From a virus: a stretch of DNA of 48,592 nt. Both the position numbers and the translations under genes were made by a program. The notes under the pieces are model-generated. The model ran no database searches. It saw only the letters and a list, made by a program, of their open reading frames with translations, and was not told the origin of the DNA. Shown here piece by piece: positions 38,350-48,040 of this stretch; position 1 is the first letter of the stretch, and each line of letters begins with the position of its first letter. The DNA lies in the IMG/VR virus record IMGVR_UViG_3300009502_000073, positions 1 through 48,592 of that record. One strand, written 5' to 3'.

Positions 38350-41300
38350 TCACGTCAAGCCCTCCAACTCAAGAGCGCAGTCACTCACAATTGGACCAGA
38401 CAAAACAATCTGAAAATCTTTATAGTAACCATAGACAATTGTACAGCCATAGTCTTCATCACCAATCCAGACAATCGGAGTTGTTCGATACAATGCAAGC
38501 TGTCGTTTGGTTTCATCGACTATAGTATTTTTGATAACTAAATTGCAAGTCATCCTATCAGCAAAAGCGCGAGGGATAATTTGCCAGTTGCCAAATACGT
38601 CTTGAGTCTTGGTTGAGTAATCAGTAATGCCGACAGACGGGCTCCACTTCATTGCGCCGATATTATATTTCTGGCCGACAATGATTGCGCCGCATTTTGC
38701 AATTCCACCGGTGTTGGTAATGGTAATAGATATAGTCGCATTCGGATAGGGAGGCAATACCGATGTAGATAAATTTGTTTTGACTAAAGTAATTGCTCGG
38801 ACAATCGGCTCAAAAAAATAAGTGTACCAATCAGTGACATTGATCGTAGTGATGAGATCGGTAGTCACATTATACACAACACCTTCAATGGGATCAGTAA
38901 CTGTAATTGTTACAGAAGTAGCATCTAAATTTAAAAGAGCAATTGAGTCTATCAGCCCTGGAGTTAAAACAAAATTTATTGATTCTGTTTGCTCTGTCTG
39001 CGTACCAAGAGATATATCAAAAACTTTCCACCGGTTTGTACTGCCAATTTCTAGCCAATAGACAGGTGCGGTTTGATCGTCATCGGGAGGATAATGGCCG
39101 ATGTTAGTTCCGGTGCCTACGACTATTGATTCGTAGATTTTGTGGATATCAGGAGTCGTGACCATAACACGATCACCAAAAGAATAGAAAGGTAAAACGA
39201 ATACAGCGCGTTTGTAAATGTCACCTCCCATAGTACAAGCATAAACTTCTCCGGTAGATTTTACGGCTACACCTGACCACGGTCGTGAAGTTTGCGACAA
39301 AGCAACGAAATTGCCAGTTCCGGCAGTCCGTTTATATATATCACCATTAGCGGTAGTTGCATATACGTTGTTGCTCGCATCAACTGATAACCCTGTCCAT
39401 GCTCTTGATGTTTGCGATAGTGCAACAAAACTGCCAGTACCATTAGTCCGCATATAAATATCTCCACCATAAACGGCAGCGTAAATATTGCCATTAGGTG
39501 CTGCTGCCATTGCTGCCCAATTCCGCGATGCTTGTGAGAGTGCCGCAAAATTTCCAGAGCCAGCTGTTTGCATGTAAATATCACCACCAAACACACAACA
39601 ATAAATATTACCACTGACCGCGCAAGCAAACCCTGACCACAATCTTACGGTTTGAGACAAGGCATTAAAATCACCGGCACTTGCGGTTTGCATATAGATA
39701 TCACCATTGCTAACGCAAGCATATACATTACCATTCGCAGCAGCTTTTATAGAACTCCAATTTCTTGATGTTTGAGCAAGTGTAACAAAATCTCCTACAC
39801 CAGAAGTTTGTTTGTAAATGCTCCCATTGTTGATTACTGTATATATATCCCGTAAGGTGTAACTACTTATATAAAATAAACCAGTTGCCGATATGCAAAG
39901 TCCAAAGGACGATCCACATGGATGGGTTAAAAATACCTGCCAAGACGTAGTGCCAAATGCTAATTTGTAAATAGTGCTATCTCCGCCCCATAATCCATAT
40001 ATGTCACCGGTGAAGTCCGATTGCATCTCTTGGAAGACCAAATTATTGATTTCGGCAAAGTCACCAGCGCCTGCGGTTTGTTTATAGGTGTGACTTGATG
40101 TGTTTCCGGCAGCGATTATATAAACACATACAAAAACACTTCCATCGGGAGTAACACAAACAGAACGAAAATCCGCAGCACTTGATGGCAAGAAATCTAC
40201 CACTTCAAAGTTTCCTGCACCTGATGTTTGTTTATAGAGTTTCCCGCCTGTACCCCAAACCGTAGCATAGATATTCCCACTAGGAGCCGCCGCTAACCCT
40301 GACCACTTTCTCGCGGTTTGGGCTAGGGATACAAAATCTCCTACACCAGAAGTTTGTTTGTAAATCTGACCATTAACGTCACTGCTTACACAGGCGTAGA
40401 TATTGCCATTAGGCGCAGCACACATCTTCCACCAGTTTCTATTGGTTTGCCCAAGTGCAGCAAAATCACCTGTACCAGATGTTTGTTTGTAAATATCTCC
40501 ACCCATGACACAACAATAAACATCACTATCTGGCGCAACACACATTCCATAATAAACTAGTGCAGTCTGTCCTAATGCAGTAAGCCTATCACGAGAAATG
40601 GCGCAAGCCAAAACATCAGAGCTTGGAGCCACGGCAATTGCATTCCAATTTCTTAGGGTTTGATTCTGTTGAACAAAATTATTGTTACCGGTGCTTTGAA
40701 TATAAAAATCACCGCCATAAACAGCGGCATAAGTCTTTCCAGAGGGATCACTACAAATCGCCCACCACGTCTGAGCTGTCTGATCCAATCCAACAAAATT
40801 ACCAACGCCTAATGCCTGCTGATAAATATCTCCATTAACGCATACGCAATAAACATTTCCAATCGGACTTACTGCCATCCCTGCCCATGCGCGAGATGTT
40901 TGGGTTAGAGTTACAAAATCTCCGGTTCCAGCGGTACGCTTATAAATGCTGCCGTTATACACACTACAATAAATATCGCCACCAGCATTGGCACACATGC
41001 CGTACCAAGATAAACTAGCTTGTGACAGCGCACCAAAGGCTCCACTTCCATCTGTGGACTTGTAAATATCTCCGCCATTCACGCAGCAATAAATATTACC
41101 ATTTGGTGCTGCACACATGCCCTGCCAAGCTTTATTGCCCTGTGATAATGTACTAAAGGTCGTGCCGCCGTTTGTTGACCGATATATATCACCGCCATTC
41201 ACACAGGCGAAGATATATCCGGTAACTGGACTCACGCACATACCTGACCAATTGCGAGAATCAGCGCAAACCTGAGTGAATGCACCAGCACCAGCAGTTT

Positions 41301-41493
41301 GTTTATAAATCGTTCCACCATAGACTGCTGCAAAAACATCGCCACTTGCTGCCGCTGCCATTGCCTGCCAGTTACGATTGGTATCATTTAACTTGATAAA
41401 ATTGCAATCCAACCATTCCGCGTAATCATCTTCAGGGACTGTCGATGAAGTTAGTTTTGTATCATCAATTGTAATCGGTCTTATGATATTCAT
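38350..41493 (-). CDS. Giant tail protein: conserved tail protein split by 18 beta-propeller-like repeats
   Basis: A 1047-residue protein directly after the tape measure gene. Residues 1-30 (MNIIRPITIDDTKLTSSTVP, EDDYAEW) and 770-1047 (GDRVMVTTPDIHKIYES, STNRWKVFDI, DWYTYFFEP, ITDYSTKTQDVFGNWQI, VWIGDEDYGC, YGYYKDFQI) look like the two halves of a conserved siphophage minor tail protein of about 310 residues with a carbohydrate-binding-type fold. Residues about 36-765 are about 18 repeats of 38-45 residues with the core QTSRNWSGMAAAPNGNIY, GGDIYKQTAGTGDFVAL. The repeats resemble blades of beta-propellers and are probably exposed for binding host surface sugars. Confidence 0.85.
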   Translation of the reverse strand: MNIIRPITIDDTKLTSSTVPEDDYAEWLDCNFIKLNDTNRNWQAMAAAASGDVFAAVYGGTIYKQTAGAGAFTQVCADSRNWSGMCVSPVTGYIFACVNGGDIYRSTNGGTTFSTLSQGNKAWQGMCAAPNGNIYCCVNGGDIYKSTDGSGAFGALSQASLSWYGMCANAGGDIYCSVYNGSIYKRTAGTGDFVTLTQTSRAWAGMAVSPIGNVYCVCVNGDIYQQALGVGNFVGLDQTAQTWWAICSDPSGKTYAAVYGGDFYIQSTGNNNFVQQNQTLRNWNAIAVAPSSDVLACAISRDRLTALGQTALVYYGMCVAPDSDVYCCVMGGDIYKQTSGTGDFAALGQTNRNWWKMCAAPNGNIYACVSSDVNGQIYKQTSGVGDFVSLAQTARKWSGLAAAPSGNIYATVWGTGGKLYKQTSGAGNFEVVDFLPSSAADFRSVCVTPDGSVFVCVYIIAAGNTSSHTYKQTAGAGDFAEINNLVFQEMQSDFTGDIYGLWGGDSTIYKLAFGTTSWQVFLTHPCGSSFGLCISATGLFYISSYTLRDIYTVINNGSIYKQTSGVGDFVTLAQTSRNWSSIKAAANGNVYACVSNGDIYMQTASAGDFNALSQTVRLWSGFACAVSGNIYCCVFGGDIYMQTAGSGNFAALSQASRNWAAMAAAPNGNIYAAVYGGDIYMRTNGTGSFVALSQTSRAWTGLSVDASNNVYATTANGDIYKRTAGTGNFVALSQTSRPWSGVAVKSTGEVYACTMGGDIYKRAVFVLPFYSFGDRVMVTTPDIHKIYESIVVGTGTNIGHYPPDDDQTAPVYWLEIGSTNRWKVFDISLGTQTEQTESINFVLTPGLIDSIALLNLDATSVTITVTDPIEGVVYNVTTDLITTINVTDWYTYFFEPIVRAITLVKTNLSTSVLPPYPNATISITITNTGGIAKCGAIIVGQKYNIGAMKWSPSVGITDYSTKTQDVFGNWQIIPRAFADRMTCNLVIKNTIVDETKRQLALYRTTPIVWIGDEDYGCTIVYGYYKDFQIVLSGPIVSDCALELEGLT
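39199..41388 (-). repeat. Tandem coding repeats (about 120 bp x 18) in the giant tail protein
   Basis: About 18 imperfect units of roughly 120 bp each. Most units carry the core D-I-Y-K-x-T-x-G-x-G-x-F and the linker Q-T-x-R-x-W-x-x-M. Units 7 and 11-13 are divergent; unit 7 lacks the second half. Confidence 0.85.
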
Positions 41494-41494
41494 T

Positions 41495-44400
41495 TTAATA
41501 ACCCCTGTCAGTAGGCATACCAGCTACTTCCCAACGGTCAAGAAGCTTCGCTGTTTTTTGAGTATAGCTGGCAATTGAAACATTGCCTTTATTGATTTCG
41601 TTTCTCAGCGATCTTACTTCTGAAATCAACTCTTCTGTATTCAGCAATGACTTACTATCTTTATTGCTAAAGATTTTACTTGGTCCGGTGAACTCCATTT
41701 CGGGACCATTTTCTCCTACGATCCTATAGCCACCGGCAAAGTCTCCACCTTCTGCGAAAGCAGGAACATGGAGCGCACGAATATAATCAGCATAAGTCGC
41801 ATAGTTCTCAGGTTTAATATTCCCTCGTGCAGTTTCCAGATATTTATAGTATTGATCTGCGCTGTCCGACATCTGCATTAAAGCATTATAAGCGGCGAGG
41901 CCAGCATCAGTAGTGAGGTTAAGGGATTCAACAAGTCCACGATAACCAGCGCGAGTTCCAGGCAGATCGAAACCGTACATGCCAAGCATGTCGAGCAAAG
42001 ATGATTTTAACTTGGATTGCTTCTCCGCATCGCTGAAGAAAGCGTTATAATATTTCTGCATGGACTCGGTTAATTTATCCAAGCCACCGGCGATAGCGAT
42101 GAGGCTTTCGGAGAATTTAATTGCCTCGGGAATTGTGCCGTTGAAAGATTGGTTCACCATTTTAAGGTAGTGAAGGATTGTTTCTTTATCAGTAACCAAT
42201 CGGACTGCGGTTTCCATTAAACCTTCGTTTAATTTCTGATAGCCTTTTATAACAGTTCCGAACAATGCTTCAACAGCCTTATCTCCAGCAGCATTGAAAT
42301 AATCGGTTAATGCTTTATTGATTTCATCAGTAGTCTTTCCTTGAAGATTTATTTTAGTTGTTTCAAAAACATAATTCAAAGTTGCATCAAGATCAGTGCC
42401 TAACCCTTTTGCTAATTCGATTAAGGTTGCGCCCATATTCTTAAATACCTTGTCAAACATATTGGAAACCTCGCCATTGAGAGATTGATAAATATCATAA
42501 GTCCAATTAGAGTCCTTGCTGAACCATCCACCATCAGTATGCACAAGAACTGTACCGTATTGTTGGCTTCCAACTGATCCACCTGCCTGTAGAGATCGGT
42601 TACTGGTTCCACCAAACATTACACCGGATGCAACTAATGATTGAGTAGTCTTTCCACCAAAAACATCTCCCATAAAGTTCGCTATATTTTGTGCTAACTT
42701 ATCTTGGCCACCTATCCAAGGCGTATAAAGCATTCCAAAGGAACCTTGAAGAATTGTAATAAATACATTTGCGGCACCAAGCATTAAGCCTTTGAATAAC
42801 TCAAGTTGTTTTGATTCCCATTCTGTCGCTCCAAAATTATAAGCATTGCTAATTCCACCTGTGCGAATTAAACTCGTGACAAGACCAGTGATATTATTAT
42901 TTAAGGAAACCAATTCGTTATATATTTTTGTTAGCTTCACTTCCTCGACATTATAAATGCTTTCCAGCATCTTTAGAGAATTGGCAATCGATTCGCTTCC
43001 GGTTCCATTCGCAGCACCAAGTAATGTGCTTTCAGGAAGAACTGCCGCTGTAGTAGCAGAACTCACGTTCCCATTAAAAGCCATATTGTTTGCGGCGAAT
43101 AAAGACATCAATGCGCCAGCAACGGCAGCAATACGAACTACTGCGGTGTATCCATCGCCAGAGGTTCCAGCATTAGCGCAGGCTTCAACAGCTTTAACAA
43201 CGGCAATTGCAAGAGCTGCGGCTTTTTCCGCTACTGCAAATTCCATCGCCATCTGGTGATATTTTTTCTGTTGTTCGGAGCCTTGAGCGTAAGTATTGGC
43301 AACGGCTTCAAGACCACTGCCAATTGTAGAGAATACGTCTTGTGCCTGAGATAAGCGCTGAGTATATTGATCTGCCCAAGTTTTATTCGTAGCGATTGCT
43401 GCATTTATGTCAGCAGCTTTAGTGGCTTTAATCAATCCGAGCTTATCCTTGTAATAATTAATTTCTGCCTGTCTGCGAATTTCAATAGCATCTAATTGTT
43501 GCTGAGCGTAAGCGCTTTCCATTCCAGGGATATCTTTTAAATATGCAGCGGCTTTCGCTGACATCTGCGCAAGCTCTCGGGCATTACTCTCTTCCCGCAT
43601 GTTCGCATACTTTTCCCATTGCTTATTGTAATCAGCATCGAGAGCTTTCATCTCAGCAACTCGTACCGCATAGGTCTTGCCATTGGCATTAATCAGATCA
43701 CCTTGATGACTATACCAAGCATTCAAAGCTTTTTGTTTACTATTTATATTATCATTCATTACCGAAAACTCGTTATAGCCAGCGATTTCTAACATCTTAG
43801 ACGCATGGTCAACTTGGGCTACTTGGTCTTCATACATCTTTTTATTTGCACTGGTCAGTGCTACATAGATCGCGCCGGCATCTTTTGCTGCATTATTCAT
43901 TGCTGCTAAGCGAGCGACTTCAGCATCGCGTTTTTCCTTTTCAATCTCAATGGATGATTTTGACGCTCTTTTTTCAGCATTAACTACACCGTCAATATTA
44001 GCTATTGACTTTTCAGCTAGTATTCGCGCCGCTTCCATATCAGATTCAGCACTGGCTTTATATTCCTTCGCTAGGTTAGCCCAATACTTACTTGCTTCTC
44101 CAAAACTAAGAAAGGCATTCAACTCGTCCTTCTTTTGCAAAAACTTACTAATACCAGCAGTAGCAAGCAAGGAGACAACTCCGATCCCCTGGAATAGTCC
44201 AAAAAGTTTTTGAAAGGCTATAATTAACGTTTCGCCAACTATTTCTTTAAGTTCTTGTATCTGCGCTCTAAATCTCTGGAGAGCGATAGTTGATTCATTT
44301 TGAGTGCCTTGCAATTGTAAGGTTTTGACTCTAAGGTTGGCAATAACTAACGCCATAAGATCAGCTTGAGTAGCGCCATTCTTAATTGCCTGAGCGACTA

Positions 44401-45352
44401 TCAACATCTGCTCTTTGGTCACAGCGCCAGATTGCACCATTGCTTTCGGCATACGAGTAGCAATACTATCAGATATCCGTTCATAAGCTTCGGAGACACT
44501 AGTTCCCATGTAAATTGATCCAGCAATAACAACTTTAGAAAATTCCACAATCTGTTTGGGATCGTAACCTGCCAGCATCAACTTTGTAGCCTTTATCATT
44601 AGGTCGGAATCATCAATTGTCTCTTTGGTATATGCCTTCATATTTGCAATCATTGTAGCAGAAGCGGCTCCACTCTCTTCGGCAATGAGATGGAACGAAG
44701 ATTCAGTTTGTTGTTTCTTCGCGCCGAGTTCCATGTATTCCAAAACCTTTTGAACGCCAGTGGTCAGAACATAATAAGCCGCATAAACGCGAAGGGCTGC
44801 CCGAGCCATTGCGGCCATAGACCATTCTTGCTTACCCACCATTTCATCATGAAGATGAGCAAGGCTATCATTCTTCGCACGTTCAATATTAATCCAGTCT
44901 TGAGAATTTTTCTTTAAAGTGGATTGGAGGATTGCGGCACCCTTAGTGGTTTCATCAATTTGTCTTTGGATTGTTGCCTGAGACCGGATACCGAGATTAT
45001 CCCAATACTGTTGCTGAGCGGCCTGCATGGCTTTGGTTTGTGCAATCTGCGTAGCAAACTGTTTAGCATTGAGTGCCTCAATTTTAGCAGCTCCCATTGC
45101 TGCTGCTCGAGCTTGGTCTTCAGCACTGGCAGTAGCAGACTTAGCGATGGTTTCATAACTCAGGATTGCATTGGCTTTCATCCGAGTGAACATTTCATCG
45201 GATTTAGTACCAAGATTTTTCCAAGCCTTATCTATCGATACGCCTTTTTCTTCGGCACTGGTTAAAGCATCTTGCAAACCTTTATCGTATCTGGTTCGAT
45301 CAAGGTCTAGTTCAAATATCATTGAACCGGCTTTTGTTCCACCTTCGGACAT
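41495..45352 (-). CDS. Tail tape measure protein
   Basis: A 1285-residue protein, mostly helical and rich in Ala, Lys and Glu, with coiled-coil stretches and hydrophobic segments (VVSLLATAGISKFL near 385; AAALAIAVVKAVEACA and IAAVAGALMSLFAANN near 700-760). The N-terminal GSMIFELDLDRTRYDKGLQD is typical of tape measures. At about 0.15 nm per residue it predicts a tail near 190 nm. The ATG overlaps the upstream stop by one base (TAATG). Confidence 0.93.
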   Translation of the reverse strand: MSEGGTKAGSMIFELDLDRTRYDKGLQDALTSAEEKGVSIDKAWKNLGTKSDEMFTRMKANAILSYETIAKSATASAEDQARAAAMGAAKIEALNAKQFATQIAQTKAMQAAQQQYWDNLGIRSQATIQRQIDETTKGAAILQSTLKKNSQDWINIERAKNDSLAHLHDEMVGKQEWSMAAMARAALRVYAAYYVLTTGVQKVLEYMELGAKKQQTESSFHLIAEESGAASATMIANMKAYTKETIDDSDLMIKATKLMLAGYDPKQIVEFSKVVIAGSIYMGTSVSEAYERISDSIATRMPKAMVQSGAVTKEQMLIVAQAIKNGATQADLMALVIANLRVKTLQLQGTQNESTIALQRFRAQIQELKEIVGETLIIAFQKLFGLFQGIGVVSLLATAGISKFLQKKDELNAFLSFGEASKYWANLAKEYKASAESDMEAARILAEKSIANIDGVVNAEKRASKSSIEIEKEKRDAEVARLAAMNNAAKDAGAIYVALTSANKKMYEDQVAQVDHASKMLEIAGYNEFSVMNDNINSKQKALNAWYSHQGDLINANGKTYAVRVAEMKALDADYNKQWEKYANMREESNARELAQMSAKAAAYLKDIPGMESAYAQQQLDAIEIRRQAEINYYKDKLGLIKATKAADINAAIATNKTWADQYTQRLSQAQDVFSTIGSGLEAVANTYAQGSEQQKKYHQMAMEFAVAEKAAALAIAVVKAVEACANAGTSGDGYTAVVRIAAVAGALMSLFAANNMAFNGNVSSATTAAVLPESTLLGAANGTGSESIANSLKMLESIYNVEEVKLTKIYNELVSLNNNITGLVTSLIRTGGISNAYNFGATEWESKQLELFKGLMLGAANVFITILQGSFGMLYTPWIGGQDKLAQNIANFMGDVFGGKTTQSLVASGVMFGGTSNRSLQAGGSVGSQQYGTVLVHTDGGWFSKDSNWTYDIYQSLNGEVSNMFDKVFKNMGATLIELAKGLGTDLDATLNYVFETTKINLQGKTTDEINKALTDYFNAAGDKAVEALFGTVIKGYQKLNEGLMETAVRLVTDKETILHYLKMVNQSFNGTIPEAIKFSESLIAIAGGLDKLTESMQKYYNAFFSDAEKQSKLKSSLLDMLGMYGFDLPGTRAGYRGLVESLNLTTDAGLAAYNALMQMSDSADQYYKYLETARGNIKPENYATYADYIRALHVPAFAEGGDFAGGYRIVGENGPEMEFTGPSKIFSNKDSKSLLNTEELISEVRSLRNEINKGNVSIASYTQKTAKLLDRWEVAGMPTDRGY

Positions 45353-45765
45353 TATTGACCTCGCTCAATAATTGATTTCATTTTCGCTTTGCTTGCGGCT
45401 ATCGCTGGCCGAAAGAATTTCTGACCACGACCAGGTCGAGTCGCGTATTCAAACATGGTGGCATAGTAGGCTTTCTTCTGGCCGACCATTACCCAAATAT
45501 TATGTACTCCAGCTTTTACATTCTGAACAATACGAACTGATCTCAATAGTTCACCGGCATCACGCGCAGTCCACCATTTACCGGCATCCTTGCCACGTTT
45601 ATATGCTGGCCGACTGATAGCATGCTGTATGATTGCTTGTAGATTGGAGCGAGTTTTCTCCGCAAGAACCGTTGCCGCCGCCTGCATTCTTTCACTGGCA
45701 ACCTTATCTGCCATCTTATTAACAGCCTGTGGATTCCAGAAAATATGTGTTTTAGCTCTCAACAT
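45352..45765 (-). CDS. HK97 gp10-like neck/tail protein
   Basis: A 137-residue protein starting at 45765, which overlaps the chaperone stop as TAATG. The pattern AGELLRSVRIVQ, HNIWVMVGQKKAYYATMFEY, ATRPGRGQKFFRPAIAASK is that of HK97 gp10-type proteins. Its place between the tail chaperone and tape measure, rather than next to the head-closure gene, is unusual. Confidence 0.75.
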   Translation of the reverse strand: MLRAKTHIFWNPQAVNKMADKVASERMQAAATVLAEKTRSNLQAIIQHAISRPAYKRGKDAGKWWTARDAGELLRSVRIVQNVKAGVHNIWVMVGQKKAYYATMFEYATRPGRGQKFFRPAIAASKAKMKSIIERGQ

Positions 45766-46153
45766 TATTTCTTCTGGCGCTCCTTTAAAAAGAATTGGTA
45801 TGTATGATAAACTCTTATAAAGACTTCCCAATGATTCTTCACCTTGGGATGGTGATCTATCATCGACCACAATGCGTTATGGTCAAGGTCTAGCTCATGG
45901 TTACTTTCGCCGGTAAAATATAACTTTATCTGGCCACGAATTAACTGATATATTTCCGCCGGTATATAATTGTCTTCTAGCAACTCGACACGGCAGGTCT
46001 CGCAATCAGGACTACCGGCAACTCCTCTTGCATTACGCTCTTCCCACATCGTTCTGCATTGGTCACATGCAGTTAACGTAACCTCGTGGTCAGTGCCTTC
46101 GTCAAGAACAATGGTTGCAGCCTGCGAGGTCACAAACTGCAACCACTCTATCA
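45765..46153 (-). CDS. Tail assembly chaperone, T-part (made by -1 frameshift)
   Basis: This frame has no good start of its own: only a TTG at 46142, and it is open upstream to the slippery site at 46160-46154. After the shift translation runs LIEWLQFVTSQAATIVLDEG and on for about 129 residues, with a possible zinc knuckle CDQC / CETC. It is the counterpart of lambda gpT fused to gpG. The fusion product chaperones the tape measure during tail assembly. Confidence 0.85.
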
Positions 46154-46618
46154 GTTTTTTTCAGCAGCAGCCTTAGCATCGCCAACAGCGCCGGAGATCG
46201 TCTGCAAGCAGCGACCAACAAAACGAGCGAACACTGGTTTCTCCATCAGCTTCATTTTGTTTTCCGTTGTGCATTCAATATTGGTTCCATCATTATTCAG
46301 GAACGGAGCCTTGTTCTCCCATTCCATAATAATGTGATCCCAAGTGAGGGTTTGGTCCTTCTTCTTCTGCTCAGGAGTCTGGTCAAAACTTGTAACCCTT
46401 TCCATCTTCCGAGTGCTTGGATTAAGAACATGCTCAACGATCTTCTTGGTAGTGTCACGTTGTATCTGTTCAATAATATCACTGGTAAGTGGCCGTAGTT
46501 TTACCCTACCGATCCCCTCTACTGGTTCATCAAAAACAGTTTCTCCATCCGTCAACCTGACCGAACTTGTCTGAAACGGAAACCATTCACCTGCGCTGTC
46601 ATTAAGATCAAAATTCAT
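46151..46618 (-). CDS. Tail assembly chaperone, G-part
   Basis: A 155-residue acidic-start protein (MNFDLNDSAGEWFPFQTSSV) with VKLRPLTSDIIEQIQRDTTK and a helical C-terminus RFVGRCLQTISGAVGDAKA. It lies between the major tail protein and the T-part and ends at the slippery A AAA AAC followed immediately by TGA TAG, as in lambda gpG. Confidence 0.85.
   Translation of the reverse strand: MNFDLNDSAGEWFPFQTSSVRLTDGETVFDEPVEGIGRVKLRPLTSDIIEQIQRDTTKKIVEHVLNPSTRKMERVTSFDQTPEQKKKDQTLTWDHIIMEWENKAPFLNNDGTNIECTTENKMKLMEKPVFARFVGRCLQTISGAVGDAKAAAEKN
46154..46160 (-). promoter_or_regulatory. Programmed -1 frameshift site (A AAA AAC)
   Basis: Reading GAA AAA AAC TGA in frame zero, the heptamer A AAA AAC fits the X XXY YYZ rule; a -1 slip gives CTG ATA GAG TGG and avoids both stops. 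Confidence 0.85.
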
Positions 46619-46660
46619 TGCGCGACCGAGCCTTTCTGACTCACTAAGGAGTCTGCTTGT

Positions 46661-47101
46661 TTATGTTAATATCACGAAGGCACCGCTAACCTTGCCTTCA
46701 AAACTTGTCTTTGCACTGCCATTACGATCTGCATCGACCTTGCCTGCGGAAGTCATCAGAATTGTTCCACCGCTTCCGATACCTAAGTAACTGGTGCTAT
46801 TGATCCAGAAACGAATGCCGGAAGTCGTAGAGCAAACCAATTTTATTGCATTGGCTACACAAGACTGAAGAGTTAGCTGCTGCGGATCAGTCGGATCGTA
46901 AGCGACATCAGATAGAGAAATTGTACCGCCATCTGCGGAACCAAATTCAAAGATGTCTACATCCACTCCAAACTCCGAAACATCGACTGTCTTTCTTGTC
47001 ATACCGGAAAGCGAATACTTTCCAGCACCGAGTATCTTTGAGGTCGCTCCCAAAGTTACTTTCTGAAACGCACCTGATAATGTTGCTGCCCTGTCTGCCA
47101 T
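46661..47101 (-). CDS. Major tail (tube) protein
   Basis: A 146-residue protein with the tube-protein pattern: VTLGATSKILGAGKYSLSGM, VDIFEFGSADGGTISLSDVA, YDPTDPQQLTLQSCVANA, and the terminal KTSFEGKVSGAFVIL. It polymerises around the tape measure. TAAAGGAGGATTTTCAGT gives a strong ribosome site, as expected for an abundant virion protein. Followed by the G/T chaperone genes. Confidence 0.88.
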   Translation of the reverse strand: MADRAATLSGAFQKVTLGATSKILGAGKYSLSGMTRKTVDVSEFGVDVDIFEFGSADGGTISLSDVAYDPTDPQQLTLQSCVANAIKLVCSTTSGIRFWINSTSYLGIGSGGTILMTSAGKVDADRNGSAKTSFEGKVSGAFVILT

Positions 47102-47139
47102 ACTGAAAATCCTCCTTTAGGTAAAGATTAGCTTTACTA

Positions 47140-47823
47140 TTATTCTTGTAATTGTTTATCGATTTCTAGTGCTTGATCTATGGCCTGTTTACTCTTGCAA
47201 GCTCGATAGAGCCTGTTTGTTGCTGTATTTACCACCATTGTCGTTAAATGTCCAGCGGGAACTGAAGTATCTACAAATATTTTATATCCCGCTAGTTTCA
47301 AATCCGCGCAGAATCCAAAATCTTCGCCAATCGGAGTACCATCGAGATTTTTTTGAGACTTGAACCAAGGATAAGGCATGTTGCGAAACACTTCCATGTT
47401 ATACATGATGCAGCCAGTGCCAGTAGCATCAACTTCAACAAGGGAACCATCTTCCCAATCATCAATACTTTCATACGCAAATCTGTCATCGCCCAAATCA
47501 ACCATCTTCATCATTAACGAATCAAATGGAGGATAACGCCGATGGACTAAAGCGCCTACAATTGGTAAATTGTGGGATAGCAGTACCGGAACTGTTTTAG
47601 GATGATATACTTGGTCAACATCACACATCATTAAATTCGTGGCTCCCATCTGCAATGCTCGTTCCACGATATTGTTTCGCAGGTCTTCGATATGTCCGTT
47701 GTCAGCATGGATTAAAGTAAAATCAGGCTTCTCCATTAAGATAAACGAATACAAGAAACTCGCCGGTACAAACGGAAACGTGCAGGGAATGCCAACCGCT
47801 AAGTGGAAATTACTTACCTTCAT
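47140..47823 (-). CDS. Glycosyltransferase, GT-A fold
   Basis: A 227-residue enzyme of a type often seen in phage and bacterial sugar-transfer clusters. LRNNIVERAL near residue 48 and MMCDVDQVYHP (DXD at residues 68-70) form the nucleotide-sugar and metal site; ATGTGCIMYN and GEDFGFCADLKLAGY (ED-type base region near residue 187) follow. No signal or membrane segment. The start codon overlaps the upstream small gene by 14 bases. Confidence 0.82.
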   Translation of the reverse strand: MKVSNFHLAVGIPCTFPFVPASFLYSFILMEKPDFTLIHADNGHIEDLRNNIVERALQMGATNLMMCDVDQVYHPKTVPVLLSHNLPIVGALVHRRYPPFDSLMMKMVDLGDDRFAYESIDDWEDGSLVEVDATGTGCIMYNMEVFRNMPYPWFKSQKNLDGTPIGEDFGFCADLKLAGYKIFVDTSVPAGHLTTMVVNTATNRLYRACKSKQAIDQALEIDKQLQE

Positions 47824-48040
47824 AATTTATATCACTCTCTTCCTGTTCCTCAATGGGAACTAATTTGAATTTCCTTAAAACAGTCGTAAGGTTTTTTACC
47901 TGTTCAGTACCAATAAACATTTCAGCGGTTACAATTGGAATATTCTTGGCTGAAAAATGAATATTGAGAGTACGCACATATTTCAACCCCAATACATCAC
48001 AAATTTCTTTTTCTATTCCTGGATCAAGTCTCGTTGACAT
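47810..48040 (-). CDS. Small protein of unknown function in the glycosylation cassette
   Basis: A 76-residue mixed alpha/beta protein (MSTRLDPGIEKEICDVLGLK; IPIVTAEMFIG; LTTVLRKFKLVPIEEQEE). It overlaps the methyltransferase end by 17 bases and the glycosyltransferase start by 14, so it is translationally coupled to both. Family not recognised. Confidence 0.6.
   Translation of the reverse strand: MSTRLDPGIEKEICDVLGLKYVRTLNIHFSAKNIPIVTAEMFIGTEQVKNLTTVLRKFKLVPIEEQEESDINYEGK

Noticed and set aside
39199-41388. Noncoding tandem repeat array
   Set aside because: The periodicity of about 120 bp follows one uninterrupted protein frame.
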